Shown here piece by piece: positions 1 to 7,906 of a stretch of 64,000 nt of DNA. Source of the DNA: Mariniphaga sp041687255 (lineage in GTDB: Bacteria > Bacteroidota > Bacteroidia > Bacteroidales > Prolixibacteraceae); the NCBI GenBank assembly GCA_041687255.1, contig JAWLCL010000017.1, positions 1-64,000 on the forward strand, in the 5' to 3' direction. Both the position numbers and the translations under genes were made by a program. Numbering within the stretch: the stretch's first letter is position 1; each line of letters begins with the position of its first letter. The notes beneath the pieces were generated by a model. It searched no databases. It saw only the letters and a list, made by a program, of their open reading frames with translations, and had not been told where the DNA came from.

Positions 1-50
1 TATCAAAGTACCATTCGCATCGATCCCAGGTGCAGCGCACCGTAATATTA
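1..50 (+). repeat. Left copy of 50-bp REP-like direct repeat
   Basis: This segment matches 738-787 at 48 of 50 positions by eye and contains the palindrome GGTGCAGCGCACC (29-41). The two copies bracket the Y1 transposase gene in the same orientation. It may continue to the left of the window. Confidence 0.8.
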
Positions 51-185
51 GCCATTGAACAAAATAATTTCTGCATCTATTGAGCGTAAAATTGGTCTTA
101 TGACTGAAATTTTTAGTATTTTTATTATATATGCATCTGATTACTAGTTGTATTTAATAATTCTGTCTAATTTAAATCAAATAAA

Positions 186-665
186 ATGGCAAACACTTAC
201 ATTCAGTTCTATGCACATCTGGTTTTTGCTGTGCGAAACAGAGAGGTCCTGATAAAAAGAGAATGGAAACCAGAAATGGAGAAGTATATAACAGGAATTG
301 TTCAGAACTATCGTCATAAATTGATAGCTATAAATTTAATGCCCGATCATGCACATATTTTTATTGGCTATAATGTAAATCATTTAATTCCTGACCTGAT
401 TGAGGAAATAAAAACCTCCTCCAATAAATGGGTTAAACAAAATCATTTGTCAAGGTTCAGGTTTAGCTGGCAAAATGGATATGGAGGATTTTCTCATTCA
501 CGTTCGCAAATTGATGCAGTGGTGAAATATGTCATGAATCAGGAAATTCATCATAAAAAAAGAACGTTTAGGGAAGAATACTTGAATATTTTAAAGAAAA
601 ACGATATTCAGTTTAGTGATGATTATTTGTTTGAGTTTTTTGATGATGTATATGGTTGGGAATAA
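186..665 (+). CDS. IS200-like / RAYT-type Y1 (HUH) transposase
   Basis: A 159-residue single-domain protein of the Transposase_17 (IS200/Y1) family, which cuts and rejoins single-stranded DNA at hairpins through a tyrosine. Visible motifs are the HUH pair in MPDHAHI (His55, His57) and the catalytic-tyrosine motif YVMNQ (Tyr115 and Gln119) followed by His-His. The length fits a complete IS200-type enzyme. No tnpB accessory gene lies beside it. The gene sits between two copies of a 50-bp repeat with a 13-bp palindrome and next to an array of the same palindrome, which is the arrangement of REP-associated tyrosine transposases (RAYTs) rather than of a simple insertion sequence. The ATG at 186 is the only sensible start and follows an AT-rich leader. 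Family assignment is firm; the RAYT reading is inferred from context. Confidence 0.88.
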   Translation: MANTYIQFYAHLVFAVRNREVLIKREWKPEMEKYITGIVQNYRHKLIAINLMPDHAHIFIGYNVNHLIPDLIEEIKTSSNKWVKQNHLSRFRFSWQNGYGGFSHSRSQIDAVVKYVMNQEIHHKKRTFREEYLNILKKNDIQFSDDYLFEFFDDVYGWE

Positions 666-711
666 AGATTTTCAGATATACAGTTTAAAAAAGCCATTCA
701 CAAAGGAATTG

Positions 712-1029
712 GGTGCAGCGCACCTAAATATTTGTAGTATCAAAGAACCATTCGTATCGATCCCAGGTGCAGCGCACCGTAATATTACCAGTTGGATAGA
801 ATGCGCTGCATCTAAGGGGATTATTATTGTTGCATATCAGCTACAAATCTTTCGGTGCGCTGCACCTGTAGGGGTCTGTTGCTGTATTGGTTTTTACTAC
901 AAATATTACGGTGCGCTGCACCTTGTGGAATTGCTTTTGTTGCGGGTTAGCTACAAATCTCTCGGTGCTCTGCACCTTTAAGGAACGGGATGGTTTCAGC
1001 CTGCTACAAAACTTGTGGTGCGCTGCACC
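712..1029. repeat. REP-like palindrome array beside the transposase
   Basis: The motif GGTGCAGCGCACC occurs at 29-41, 712-724 and 766-778. Its reverse complement GGTGCGCTGCACC occurs at 854-866, 910-922 and 1017-1029, with a one-base variant at 964-976 and a degenerate copy near 800-812. Start-to-start spacing is about 53-56 bp, so this is a tandem array whose orientation switches between 778 and 800. The inverted units share a lead-in of the type CTACAAAT before the palindrome. Short reading frames across the array only encode the repeat and are not credible genes. The layout resembles the REP/BIME arrays mobilised by RAYT enzymes. Confidence 0.8.
738..787 (+). repeat. Right copy of 50-bp REP-like direct repeat
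   Basis: Second copy of the repeat at 1-50, with two visible mismatches, containing the palindrome at 766-778. It lies 72 bp after the transposase stop codon. Confidence 0.8.
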
Positions 1030-1090
1030 TGGGAAAACCGGGTTGAATTTTTGTATACTTCATCCTGTCTTTTTATTCGTATCAAAACCG

Positions 1091-1142
1091 TATCAAAGTC
1101 GGATTAAACTCGCGTTTTTCCGAGTTTAGTCCGACTTTGATA
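1091..1142. repeat. 22-bp inverted repeat with 8-nt loop
   Basis: Arms at 1091-1112 and 1121-1142 are complementary at 21 of 22 positions around the loop CGTTTTTC. The stem is unlike the GGTGCAGCGCACC units and has no clear T-run after it, so it looks like an element end or a transcript-stabilising hairpin rather than a standard terminator. The rest of the gap up to 1346 holds short ATC/TTAAGG repeats near 1182-1212 and a small hairpin AAAAACC-TTC-GGTTTTT at 1229-1245. Confidence 0.6.
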
Positions 1143-1282
1143 TGGAGCAAATAAGAAGAAGGTCAAATCCACAACCTTGCTTAAGGTCATTAAGGATCTT
1201 AAGGATCTTGAGACCGGAGTACAATAAAAAAAACCTTCGGTTTTTGATAGATGCAAAACATGCATTTTTGTAAATGTCATTC

Positions 1283-1321
1283 AAAAAAAAATGATGCCCT
1301 CATTCACTGCGAAGGCATCAT
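1283..1321 (-). terminator. Rho-independent terminator of the mmd operon
   Basis: On the minus strand the arms ATGATGCCTTC and AGGGCATCAT pair and are followed by a run of about nine T. It lies 25 bp beyond the stop codon of the beta-subunit gene, the last gene of the operon. Confidence 0.8.
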
Positions 1322-1345
1322 TTTCATTTATACTGAAAGGTATTG

Positions 1346-2995
1346 TTACATCAGGAAGCTGAGCAATATACCGGCCGCCACTGCCGAACCGATAACACCT
1401 GAAACATTAGGCGCCATGGCATGCATCAGCAGGTGGTTAGTGGGGTCTTCCTTGAGGCCCATATGCTGAACCACACGTGCGCTATCGGGAACAGCTGACA
1501 CTCCTGAGGCACCAATCATCGGATTTATTTTGTTGCCCTTTTTCATGAAGAGGTTCATGAGCTTGGCCGCAAGAACTCCCCCTGCAGTGGCAATGACAAA
1601 TGAACCTGCACCAAGGGCGAAAATCTTAATCGATGAAGGAGTCAGAAACACATCGGCCTGTGTAGATGCACCAACAGTTATTCCCAGAAGGATTGTAATG
1701 GTGTCAATCAGCGCATTGCTTGCTGTATTGGCCAGACGCTTGGTAACGCCCGATTCTTTCAGCATGTTACCGAAAAACAACATACCCAGCAGGGGCAGTG
1801 CCGATGGTGCAATATATGCTGTTAACAACAAACCTATTATCGGGAAAAGAATTTTCTCGAGCTTCGATACTGCGCGTGGTGGTTTCATTTTTATCCTCCG
1901 CTCTTTTTTTGAGGTGAGCAACTTAATTACCGGGGGCTGAATTACCGGAACCAGCGCCATATAGGAGTAGGCTGCAATTGCAATGGGACCTATCAGGTTT
2001 TGCACCACCTGCCCGTTGGCCATTACATTCATACCATTGGCAAGTTTGGAGGAGATAAATATTGCTGTAGGGCCGTCGGCACCGCCAATAATTCCGATAG
2101 CACCTGCTTCAGGAGGGGCAAATCCTAAATAAAGGGCACCAAGGAAGGTAAGAAATATACCCACCTGGGCGGCTGCTCCAAGAAGCATGAGTTTCGGATT
2201 TGAAATAAGCGACGAAAAATCGGTCATGGCACCAATACCTAAAAATATCAGTGGGGGATACCACCCCTGGACCACTCCCTGGTAAAGAATGTTCATAACC
2301 GAACCCGGTTCGTAGACCCCCAGTTTCAGGTTAAAATCCACGGCCTGGAACATGGGTATGTTGCCGATGAGGATCCCGAAGCCAATAGGTATCAGCAGCA
2401 GGGGTTCAAATTCAAAACGGATAGCCAGGAATATGAAAATAAGCCCAATGAGCATCATCAACAGATGTTTCAGGGAAACATTTGCAAACCCTGAAAATTC
2501 GTAGAAGTTCAACAAACCCGACACAGCGCCGCTGTAGTTTTTGTATGTATAACCATCGCCACGGAGTTTGCCGTCATCGGCCAGGTAAAGTGTACGTTCC
2601 GGTAATTTTATAGTTTCCTGCACGGTACGGTAATCGGTGGCCGATACATTGGGATCAATGTTGGTCCTCAGGTGAGTTACCACTACGGGATTAAATTCCA
2701 GGATGATCTCATCATCCGAAATACTGTATTTCCCTGTATACCGTTGTTTGGCCGAGTCAAGGGTAAAGGTGTTGTTATCGGTAAAACTGAATGTTTTATA
2801 CCGTTTAACGGTTGTGGGTTCTTCTCCCGGTTTTACATCCTGCGGATTATAGGTAGGAATGGGGACATACCCCTCACTGCGGTTTACCCATTTTCCACTG
2901 GTTAATTGTTGTGAAATATCTTTTTCCTGCGCTCCGGCTGTAGCGGATAGAAAAACAGCCGCAAAGAGGAAAAAGAGCTGTGTTATTTTTTTCAT
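1346..2995 (-). CDS. mmdB: Na+-translocating methylmalonyl-CoA decarboxylase beta subunit with N-terminal periplasmic domain
   Basis: Membrane subunit that couples decarboxylation of the carboxybiotin carrier to sodium export (OAD_beta family). Residues from about 175 to 549 form the family's multi-span core, with the signatures IGGADGPTAIF and GVSAVPDSARVVQ and the C-terminal MAPNVSGVIGSAVAAG. The core alone would be near the usual family length. Ahead of it are an apparent signal peptide (1-22) and about 140 residues with a GKWV...F.F...F....KYSISDDEI pattern resembling small lipocalin-like sandwich domains. It is the last gene of the operon mce-mmdA-gamma-biotin carrier-beta. An oxaloacetate or glutaconyl-CoA role is possible for the subunit alone, but the linked epimerase and carboxyltransferase favour methylmalonyl-CoA. 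Confidence 0.88.
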   Translation of the reverse strand: MKKITQLFFLFAAVFLSATAGAQEKDISQQLTSGKWVNRSEGYVPIPTYNPQDVKPGEEPTTVKRYKTFSFTDNNTFTLDSAKQRYTGKYSISDDEIILEFNPVVVTHLRTNIDPNVSATDYRTVQETIKLPERTLYLADDGKLRGDGYTYKNYSGAVSGLLNFYEFSGFANVSLKHLLMMLIGLIFIFLAIRFEFEPLLLIPIGFGILIGNIPMFQAVDFNLKLGVYEPGSVMNILYQGVVQGWYPPLIFLGIGAMTDFSSLISNPKLMLLGAAAQVGIFLTFLGALYLGFAPPEAGAIGIIGGADGPTAIFISSKLANGMNVMANGQVVQNLIGPIAIAAYSYMALVPVIQPPVIKLLTSKKERRIKMKPPRAVSKLEKILFPIIGLLLTAYIAPSALPLLGMLFFGNMLKESGVTKRLANTASNALIDTITILLGITVGASTQADVFLTPSSIKIFALGAGSFVIATAGGVLAAKLMNLFMKKGNKINPMIGASGVSAVPDSARVVQHMGLKEDPTNHLLMHAMAPNVSGVIGSAVAAGILLSFLM

Positions 2996-3018
2996 TATAA
3001 ATGATTTAATGCAGGTTG

Positions 3019-3444
3019 TTAACCAATTTCAATAAGAACATCGTCCTGCTGAACAGCGTCGCCGGCATTTACTTTTATTGCTGTCACTTCGCCTCCGCGG
3101 GTAGTCTGAACCTGGTTTTCCATTTTCATTGCTTCCATAACCACTACATTTTGTCCTTCAGAAACCACATCTCCCACCGAAACATTCAGTTTGAGAATGG
3201 TTCCGGGCAGGGGAGCGGTAACCTGAAATTTACCGGTTGAAGCAGTTCGTTTAATCTGGCCTTCGCCCGGAAGTTTTTCTATGGGCTTTCGTACCAGTCG
3301 TGGTGTCTTGGTTGTTTTTATTTCATTATGGATGGTTACCTCGTAGATGGTGCCGTTAACGTCAACTTCGGCTACATTATCTTCAATGTCCCTGATGTGC
3401 ACATCATAATCATTTCCACTGATGGTAAATTTATATCTCTTCAT
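3019..3444 (-). CDS. mmdC: Biotin carboxyl carrier subunit of the decarboxylase
   Basis: A 141-residue biotinyl-lipoyl protein that carries the carboxyl group from the carboxyltransferase to the membrane beta subunit. The biotinylation motif EAMKM is present with Lys107 as acceptor, inside the usual C-terminal domain of about 70 residues (roughly 72-141). The N-terminal 45 residues form a small beta domain, followed by a short Lys/Thr/Pro linker (about 43-70), shorter than the Ala/Pro linkers of many homologues. It lies 40 bp after the gamma-subunit gene and 23 bp before the beta-subunit gene on the same strand. Confidence 0.9.
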   Translation of the reverse strand: MKRYKFTISGNDYDVHIRDIEDNVAEVDVNGTIYEVTIHNEIKTTKTPRLVRKPIEKLPGEGQIKRTASTGKFQVTAPLPGTILKLNVSVGDVVSEGQNVVVMEAMKMENQVQTTRGGEVTAIKVNAGDAVQQDDVLIEIG

Positions 3445-3484
3445 TTGAATTTTTTTATTGTGATGATGACCTGCCTGAAATCTT

Positions 3485-3850
3485 TTATTGCTTTGGCCAG
3501 TTATGTGTAACGCTGTAGATTTTTGAACTCCAGGGAGAATAAGCTTTTCTTACCTTTTTGATGGTAACAACGTTGCTTTCTTCATCATGCAGTTCGTTGA
3601 AATAACGGTGAAGTGCAAGACTTATAGCCGCTGTGACATTGCCTTCAATGCCTTCTTCATTTTCAGCTGCTTTTTTGTCCCCGGCTTCCGAACCCTTTTT
3701 CTTTTTGAATTTCATGTTCACGAGCTTCGGCAGCCTGGAAAACAGGACAAAAAGTAAGGTTAGTGAAAACAATACTATTCCGAAGCCCACAATAGCTACT
3801 GTAAATCCAAAATCGAGAGCGGATTCCATTAATACAATGTGAAGGTTCAT
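3485..3850 (-). CDS. mmdD: Decarboxylase small membrane subunit (OAD gamma / mmdD-like)
   Basis: A 121-residue single-span protein of the OAD gamma family, which holds the carboxyltransferase to the membrane beta subunit. A hydrophobic helix spans about residues 12-40, followed by a Lys/Glu-rich linker and the conserved tail in which AAISLALHRYF and YSPWSSKIYSV are recognisable. It begins 9 bp after the mmdA stop codon, so translation is probably coupled. Naming differs between species (gamma, delta); the family call is secure. Confidence 0.88.
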   Translation of the reverse strand: MNLHIVLMESALDFGFTVAIVGFGIVLFSLTLLFVLFSRLPKLVNMKFKKKKGSEAGDKKAAENEEGIEGNVTAAISLALHRYFNELHDEESNVVTIKKVRKAYSPWSSKIYSVTHNWPKQ

Positions 3851-3859
3851 ATCTTTTTT

Positions 3860-5419
3860 TTAGAGTGGGATGTTTCCATGTTTTTTAGGCGGATTCACCA
3901 GTTTCTTTGTTGCAAGGCTTTGCAATCCGCGAATAATCCTGAACCGGGTATTCCTGGGTTCAATGATATCATCGATATATCCGTATGCTGCCGCCTGGTA
4001 AGGATTGGCAAACTTCTCTTTGTATTCTTCCTCATGGGCAGCAACAAATTTGGCCCGTTCTTCAGGATCTTCAATTTCTGCCATCTTTCTGCCGTGCAGT
4101 ACTTCAACTGCACCGGAAGCACCCATAACAGCTATTTCGGCTGTTGGCCAGGCATAGTTAAGATCTCCTCTTAATTGTTTACACGACATTACATCATGTG
4201 CTCCGCCATACGACTTTCTTAAGGTAACTGTAATTTTTGGCACTGTGGCTTCGCCATATGCAAACAACAGTTTGGCGCCGTGGGTGATGATGCCGCCATA
4301 TTCCTGCCTGCTGCCCGGTAAGAAACCGGGAACGTCAACCAGGGTAATAATTGGTATGTTAAAGCTGTCGCAGAACCTTACAAACCGGGCCGCTTTGCGT
4401 GAGGCTTCAATGTCGAGCACACCTGCCAGGTAATTGGGCTGGTTGGCAACAATCCCCACCGGCTGGCCGTCAAATTTTGCAAAACCTACAACAATATTTT
4501 TTGCATAGTTGCGGTGAATTTCCAAAAATTCGGAATAATCAACAATCGTTGAAATAACTTCATTGATATCATAAGGTTGGTTCGGATTTTCGGGTATGAG
4601 ATCATTTAAAGCATCCTCGATACGATCAATTGGATCGTGGCTTTCGGTGGTAATCGGATCTTCCAGGTTGTTTTGCGGCAAAAAGCTCAGCAGTTTGCGC
4701 AACAGCATCAGCCCTTCCTTTTCATCTTCGACCAGGAAATGAGCCACCCCCGACTTTGAGGCGTGAACCTTACCTCCGCCAAGTTCTTCGGTGGAAATGT
4801 CTTCACCGGTAACGGTTTTAACTACCTTTGGGCCGGTGACAAACATGTAGGAGTTTTGCTCGGTCATCATAATGAAATCGGTAAGTGCAGGCGAGTAAAC
4901 TGCTCCGCCGGCACAGGGGCCGAAGATGGCTGAGATTTGCGGGATAACCCCCGATGCAAGGATGTTGCGTTCAAAAATCTCGGCATATCCTGCCAGTGAG
5001 GTTACTCCTTCCTGGATGCGGGCGCCGCCTGAATCGTTGATGCCAATTACCGGAGCTCCGGCTTTCATGGCCATATCCATTACCTTGCAGATTTTCTGTG
5101 CAAAGGTTTCCGAAAGCGAACCACCAAATATGGTAAAGTCCTGGGAAAACACATAGACTACGCGTCCGTCGATGGTTCCATGGCCGGTAACCACGCCATC
5201 GCCCAGGAATTTTTTCTTTTCCATGCCAAAATTGGTGCTGCGGTGGGTGACGAACATATCGAACTCCTCAAAACTTCCTTCATCGAGCAGCAACTCGATG
5301 CGTTCGCGGGCGGTAAATTTTCCTTTTCGGTGTTGAGCTTCAATACGGTCGACTCCTCCGCCCAATTTGGCTTCGGCCCGAAGTTCAATCAGCTTTTTTA
5401 CTTTGTCTCGGGTACTCAT
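3860..5419 (-). CDS. mmdA: Methylmalonyl-CoA decarboxylase / propionyl-CoA carboxylase carboxyltransferase subunit
   Basis: A 519-residue acyl-CoA carboxyltransferase that moves the carboxyl group of (S)-methylmalonyl-CoA to biotin, giving propionyl-CoA. Both crotonase-like halves are present, with DSGGARIQEG, an oxyanion region GPCAGGAVYSP, and in the second half VPGFLPG, YGGAHDVM and MGASGAVEVL. The length matches propionyl-CoA carboxylase beta and MmdA. I place the start at the ATG at 5419 (MSTRDKVKK), because the upstream in-frame ATG adds 13 residues lying outside the conserved N-terminus. The absence of a biotin carboxylase gene nearby, and the linked OAD beta and gamma genes, point to decarboxylation rather than carboxylation. 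Confidence 0.92.
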   Translation of the reverse strand: MSTRDKVKKLIELRAEAKLGGGVDRIEAQHRKGKFTARERIELLLDEGSFEEFDMFVTHRSTNFGMEKKKFLGDGVVTGHGTIDGRVVYVFSQDFTIFGGSLSETFAQKICKVMDMAMKAGAPVIGINDSGGARIQEGVTSLAGYAEIFERNILASGVIPQISAIFGPCAGGAVYSPALTDFIMMTEQNSYMFVTGPKVVKTVTGEDISTEELGGGKVHASKSGVAHFLVEDEKEGLMLLRKLLSFLPQNNLEDPITTESHDPIDRIEDALNDLIPENPNQPYDINEVISTIVDYSEFLEIHRNYAKNIVVGFAKFDGQPVGIVANQPNYLAGVLDIEASRKAARFVRFCDSFNIPIITLVDVPGFLPGSRQEYGGIITHGAKLLFAYGEATVPKITVTLRKSYGGAHDVMSCKQLRGDLNYAWPTAEIAVMGASGAVEVLHGRKMAEIEDPEERAKFVAAHEEEYKEKFANPYQAAAYGYIDDIIEPRNTRFRIIRGLQSLATKKLVNPPKKHGNIPL

Positions 5420-5444
5420 TATTAAAATTGTTTTTTTTGTTTGG

Positions 5445-5849
5445 CTATTCTTCGCCACAAAGTTCGGTTAATACGCCCAGGGTTGATTTCGGGTGCAGAA
5501 AACCGATGTTTAAGCCTTCGGCTCCTTTTCTTGCCTTCTGGTCGATAAGGCGAACCCCTTTTTCTTCCAGTTCAGAAAGCGATTGATTCACATTTTCAAC
5601 GGCATATGCCAGGTGATGGATGCCGGGGCCTTTCTTTTCAATAAACTTACCAATCGGTCCTTCAGGATCGGTCGATTCCAGCAACTCAATTTTTGTTTGC
5701 CCCACCATGAAAAAGGCAGTTTTTACTTTCTGATCTTTTACTTCCTCCACAGCATAACATTTTAAGCCCAGCATATTCTCGTAAAATGGAATCGCTTCTT
5801 CAAGATTTGTTACTGCTATGCCAATGTGTTCTATATGTGATACTTTCAT
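5445..5849 (-). CDS. mce: Methylmalonyl-CoA epimerase
   Basis: A 134-residue glyoxalase/VOC-fold enzyme that interconverts (R)- and (S)-methylmalonyl-CoA, supplying the isomer used by the decarboxylase. Metal ligand positions are visible in HIEHIGIAV near the N-terminus, in GPGIHHLAY in the middle, and in the C-terminal LTELC. It is the first gene of the minus-strand operon and ends 25 bp before mmdA. The methylmalonyl-CoA mutase is not in the window. Confidence 0.92.
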   Translation of the reverse strand: MKVSHIEHIGIAVTNLEEAIPFYENMLGLKCYAVEEVKDQKVKTAFFMVGQTKIELLESTDPEGPIGKFIEKKGPGIHHLAYAVENVNQSLSELEEKGVRLIDQKARKGAEGLNIGFLHPKSTLGVLTELCGEE

Positions 5850-5984
5850 GTAATTAAAATTATATGTTTTAAATGGTATAACAAGGAATTCGCATGAGAA
5901 TTTTGATACTTATCGTTTGAAGTTTTTTCTTACTCATGCTCATTTCAGAATGGTAAAAAAAATACTTTTTGTTACTTATAAAGA

Positions 5985-6043
5985 AATTGCCATGATCTGA
6001 GAACGCTAACCGGTGACGATTACTTTCACTAATCATGGCAATT
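5985..6043 (-). terminator. Stem-loop after the CoA-transferase gene
   Basis: A perfect 12-bp inverted repeat, AATTGCCATGAT at 5985-5996 and ATCATGGCAATT at 6032-6043, encloses a 35-nt loop. It begins 16 bp beyond the CoA-transferase stop on the minus strand and is followed by only a weak T-rich run, so read-through into mce is possible. Confidence 0.5.
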
Positions 6044-6059
6044 CCGTCAGATGTGAAAA

Positions 6060-7376
6060 TTAATCGTTGTTTTCATCCCAAACGAAATGGAAGTGTGGTC
6101 CAAAACGTTCGAATGCTGCTTTATTCAATTCCTCCTGGTGATCGGGGTGAGAAATTGAAATGATCAGCTTGGCTCTGTCCTGGAGTGAACGGCCGTAAAG
6201 ATTCACTGCACCGTGCTCGGTAACCAGCCAGTGGATGTTGGCACGGGTACTTACAACTCCGGCACCGGGAGTGAGTATAGGCGCTATTTTACTGACACCT
6301 TTATTGGTTATTGAAGGCATGGCAATTATTGGTTTTCCGCCCTTGCTTAATGAAGCGCCCCTTAAAAAGTCGATTTGTCCGCCTACACCTGAGTAAAATT
6401 TGGTGCCGATAGAGTCGGCGCATACCTGACCGGTAATGTCGATCTGCAGAGCTGAGTTAATTGCCGTAACTTTAGGGTTTTTGGCAATCACGTTCACCCT
6501 GTTGGTGTAGCTTACATCCTGCATGGCCACTCCAGGATTGTCGTGAACGAAATCATACAGGTTTTTGGAACCCATAAGGAATGTGGCTACCAGTTTACCT
6601 TTGTCAACTTTTTTGTTTTTACCGTTCACCACTCCTTTATCAACCAGCGGCAGGATACCGTCGGCAAACATTTCAGAATGCACGCCCAGGTCTTTGTGGT
6701 TGCCAAGCATTGAAAGCACGGCATTTGGGATGGCTCCGATACCCATCTGCAGGGTGGCGCCATCTTCTACGAGCTCGGCAACATACTTCCCGATTTTGCG
6801 GTCGGTATCCCCAATGGGACCCGGGGCAGCAGCTATAAGCTCACTGTCGTCTTCAACAAACAGGTCAATCTCGTTGATGTGAATCATTGCATCACCAAAT
6901 GCTCTGGGTACGTTTGGATTTACAATGGCAATTACCGTATCGGCTTTTTCAACTGCTGCAAGAGTGGCATCAACAGATGTTCCCAGCGACACGTAACCGA
7001 ATTTGTCAGGAACCGACACCTGGATCATGGCTACGTTCACCTTCAGGTACCCTTCCCGGATTAGCCTTTGTGTTTCGTGCAGGAATACAGGAATGTAATC
7101 GGCATACCCTGCCTGGGTCTGCTGCCTTACATTGTGCCCTACAAAAAAAGATTCCAGCTGAAAGATGCCTTCAAATTCAGGATTGGCATACGGAGCAGGT
7201 CCTTCAGTGTGGATGTGCTGAATGCGCACATTCCTGAACTCCTTGTTGCGTCCCCGTTCGCACATGGCATTGATTAACGGGTGAGGCGTAACGGCTACAC
7301 TGTGCAGGTGAACCCTGTCGTTCGACTTGATAACTTTTACTGCTTCGCTGGCACTGATAAATTTTATGTTCTTCAT
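6060..7376 (-). CDS. Acetyl-CoA hydrolase/transferase family CoA-transferase
   Basis: A 438-residue class I CoA-transferase of the AbfT/Cat family. It moves CoA between short-chain acyl donors and carboxylates; here propionyl-CoA to succinate or acetate is a reasonable inference from the neighbouring propionate genes. Features seen: GIGAIPNAVL before the active site, the putative catalytic Glu235 in VHSEMFADG, and the C-terminal GVGGQIDFLRGA that lines the CoA pocket. Length matches 4-hydroxybutyrate and butyryl-CoA:acetate CoA-transferases, so substrate cannot be fixed. It is encoded upstream of mce on the same strand, with a 210-bp gap containing a stem-loop, and has its own candidate promoter at 7505-7512. 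Confidence 0.85.
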   Translation of the reverse strand: MKNIKFISASEAVKVIKSNDRVHLHSVAVTPHPLINAMCERGRNKEFRNVRIQHIHTEGPAPYANPEFEGIFQLESFFVGHNVRQQTQAGYADYIPVFLHETQRLIREGYLKVNVAMIQVSVPDKFGYVSLGTSVDATLAAVEKADTVIAIVNPNVPRAFGDAMIHINEIDLFVEDDSELIAAAPGPIGDTDRKIGKYVAELVEDGATLQMGIGAIPNAVLSMLGNHKDLGVHSEMFADGILPLVDKGVVNGKNKKVDKGKLVATFLMGSKNLYDFVHDNPGVAMQDVSYTNRVNVIAKNPKVTAINSALQIDITGQVCADSIGTKFYSGVGGQIDFLRGASLSKGGKPIIAMPSITNKGVSKIAPILTPGAGVVSTRANIHWLVTEHGAVNLYGRSLQDRAKLIISISHPDHQEELNKAAFERFGPHFHFVWDENND

Positions 7377-7504
7377 TTTATTCTAAATAATTAACTTCAT
7401 CTGAGTTGGCAGAGTAAGCCACAAAAACAAATTTATTCAGGAGCAAACTCCCTGGCTTATTTTTAAGTTTCGGTGAAAAAATCGGGTTTTTCAATATCAG
7501 GCCG

Positions 7505-7512
7505 CAAATATA
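7505..7512 (-). promoter_or_regulatory. Candidate Bacteroidota -7 box for the CoA-transferase gene
   Basis: Read on the minus strand this is TATATTTG, an exact match to the TAnnTTTG -7 element. The predicted start would be near 7499, giving a leader of about 120 nt. The -33 position is T-rich but has no perfect TTTG. Confidence 0.45.
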
Positions 7513-7868
7513 TAAAATCTATGCCCCATAAAAACTTTCGAATATCATAATTGGTTGTTCCAAAGGTTTTGTAAACTAATTGTTAAAAAAGCCCCATTTT
7601 ACTGCTGTTTAACAGCAATAAAACATGTTGTACAGCATGTTTTTTTTAACCATAGATTGGGAGGGCTCAGCAGAAAATCATTCTTAAAATACGGAGGCAT
7701 CGTTTTTTTTAAATCTGCTGGTTCATGCTTATTATTTGGTTTTCAACTCCTGATAAATCACTGCAATTACCGGATTAAGTTCATTAATAAATCCATTTTT
7801 TCATTATAAGATGTTCAGTTTTTGATGAATAAGTAAAAATACGTATAGGTAAATTTACCAATATTTTT

Positions 7869-7876
7869 TAAGTTTG
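7869..7876 (+). promoter_or_regulatory. Candidate -7 box for the REC-PAS-LuxR gene
   Basis: TAAGTTTG matches TAnnTTTG exactly and lies 30 bp ahead of the ATG at 7907, giving a short leader. No good -33 element was found. Confidence 0.4.
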
Positions 7877-7906
7877 CTTCCTATTAAACATTAACAGACC
7901 AAAACA

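Larger units (their letters stand above)
7377..7906. other. Intergenic region with two adjacent palindromes
   Basis: This gap lies between divergent genes. It holds the -7 candidates for both neighbours and two adjoining palindromes: TGCTGTTTAACAGCA at 7603-7617, and AAAACATG/CATGTTTT around an 8-nt loop at 7620-7643, the latter followed by T on the plus strand. No credible gene is seen. Confidence 0.6.

Noticed and set aside
186..665. Complete IS605-type element with tnpB
   Set aside because: No TnpB/RNA-guided nuclease gene or fragment lies on either side, and flanking repeats look like REP units.
712..1029. CRISPR-like regular spacing of repeats
   Set aside because: The repeated part is a short palindrome that changes orientation within the array, units are degenerate and partly shared between 'spacers', and no cas gene is present. 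A REP-type array next to a Y1 transposase explains it better.
616..1129. Two overlapping open frames of 121 and 80 codons after the transposase
   Set aside because: Their translation is the repeat itself (recurring CAAP or GALHL words). No start signals or family resemblance.
3860..5419. Propionyl-CoA or acetyl-CoA carboxylase rather than decarboxylase
   Set aside because: No biotin carboxylase subunit is encoded nearby, while membrane beta and gamma subunits of the sodium-pump decarboxylases are in the same operon.
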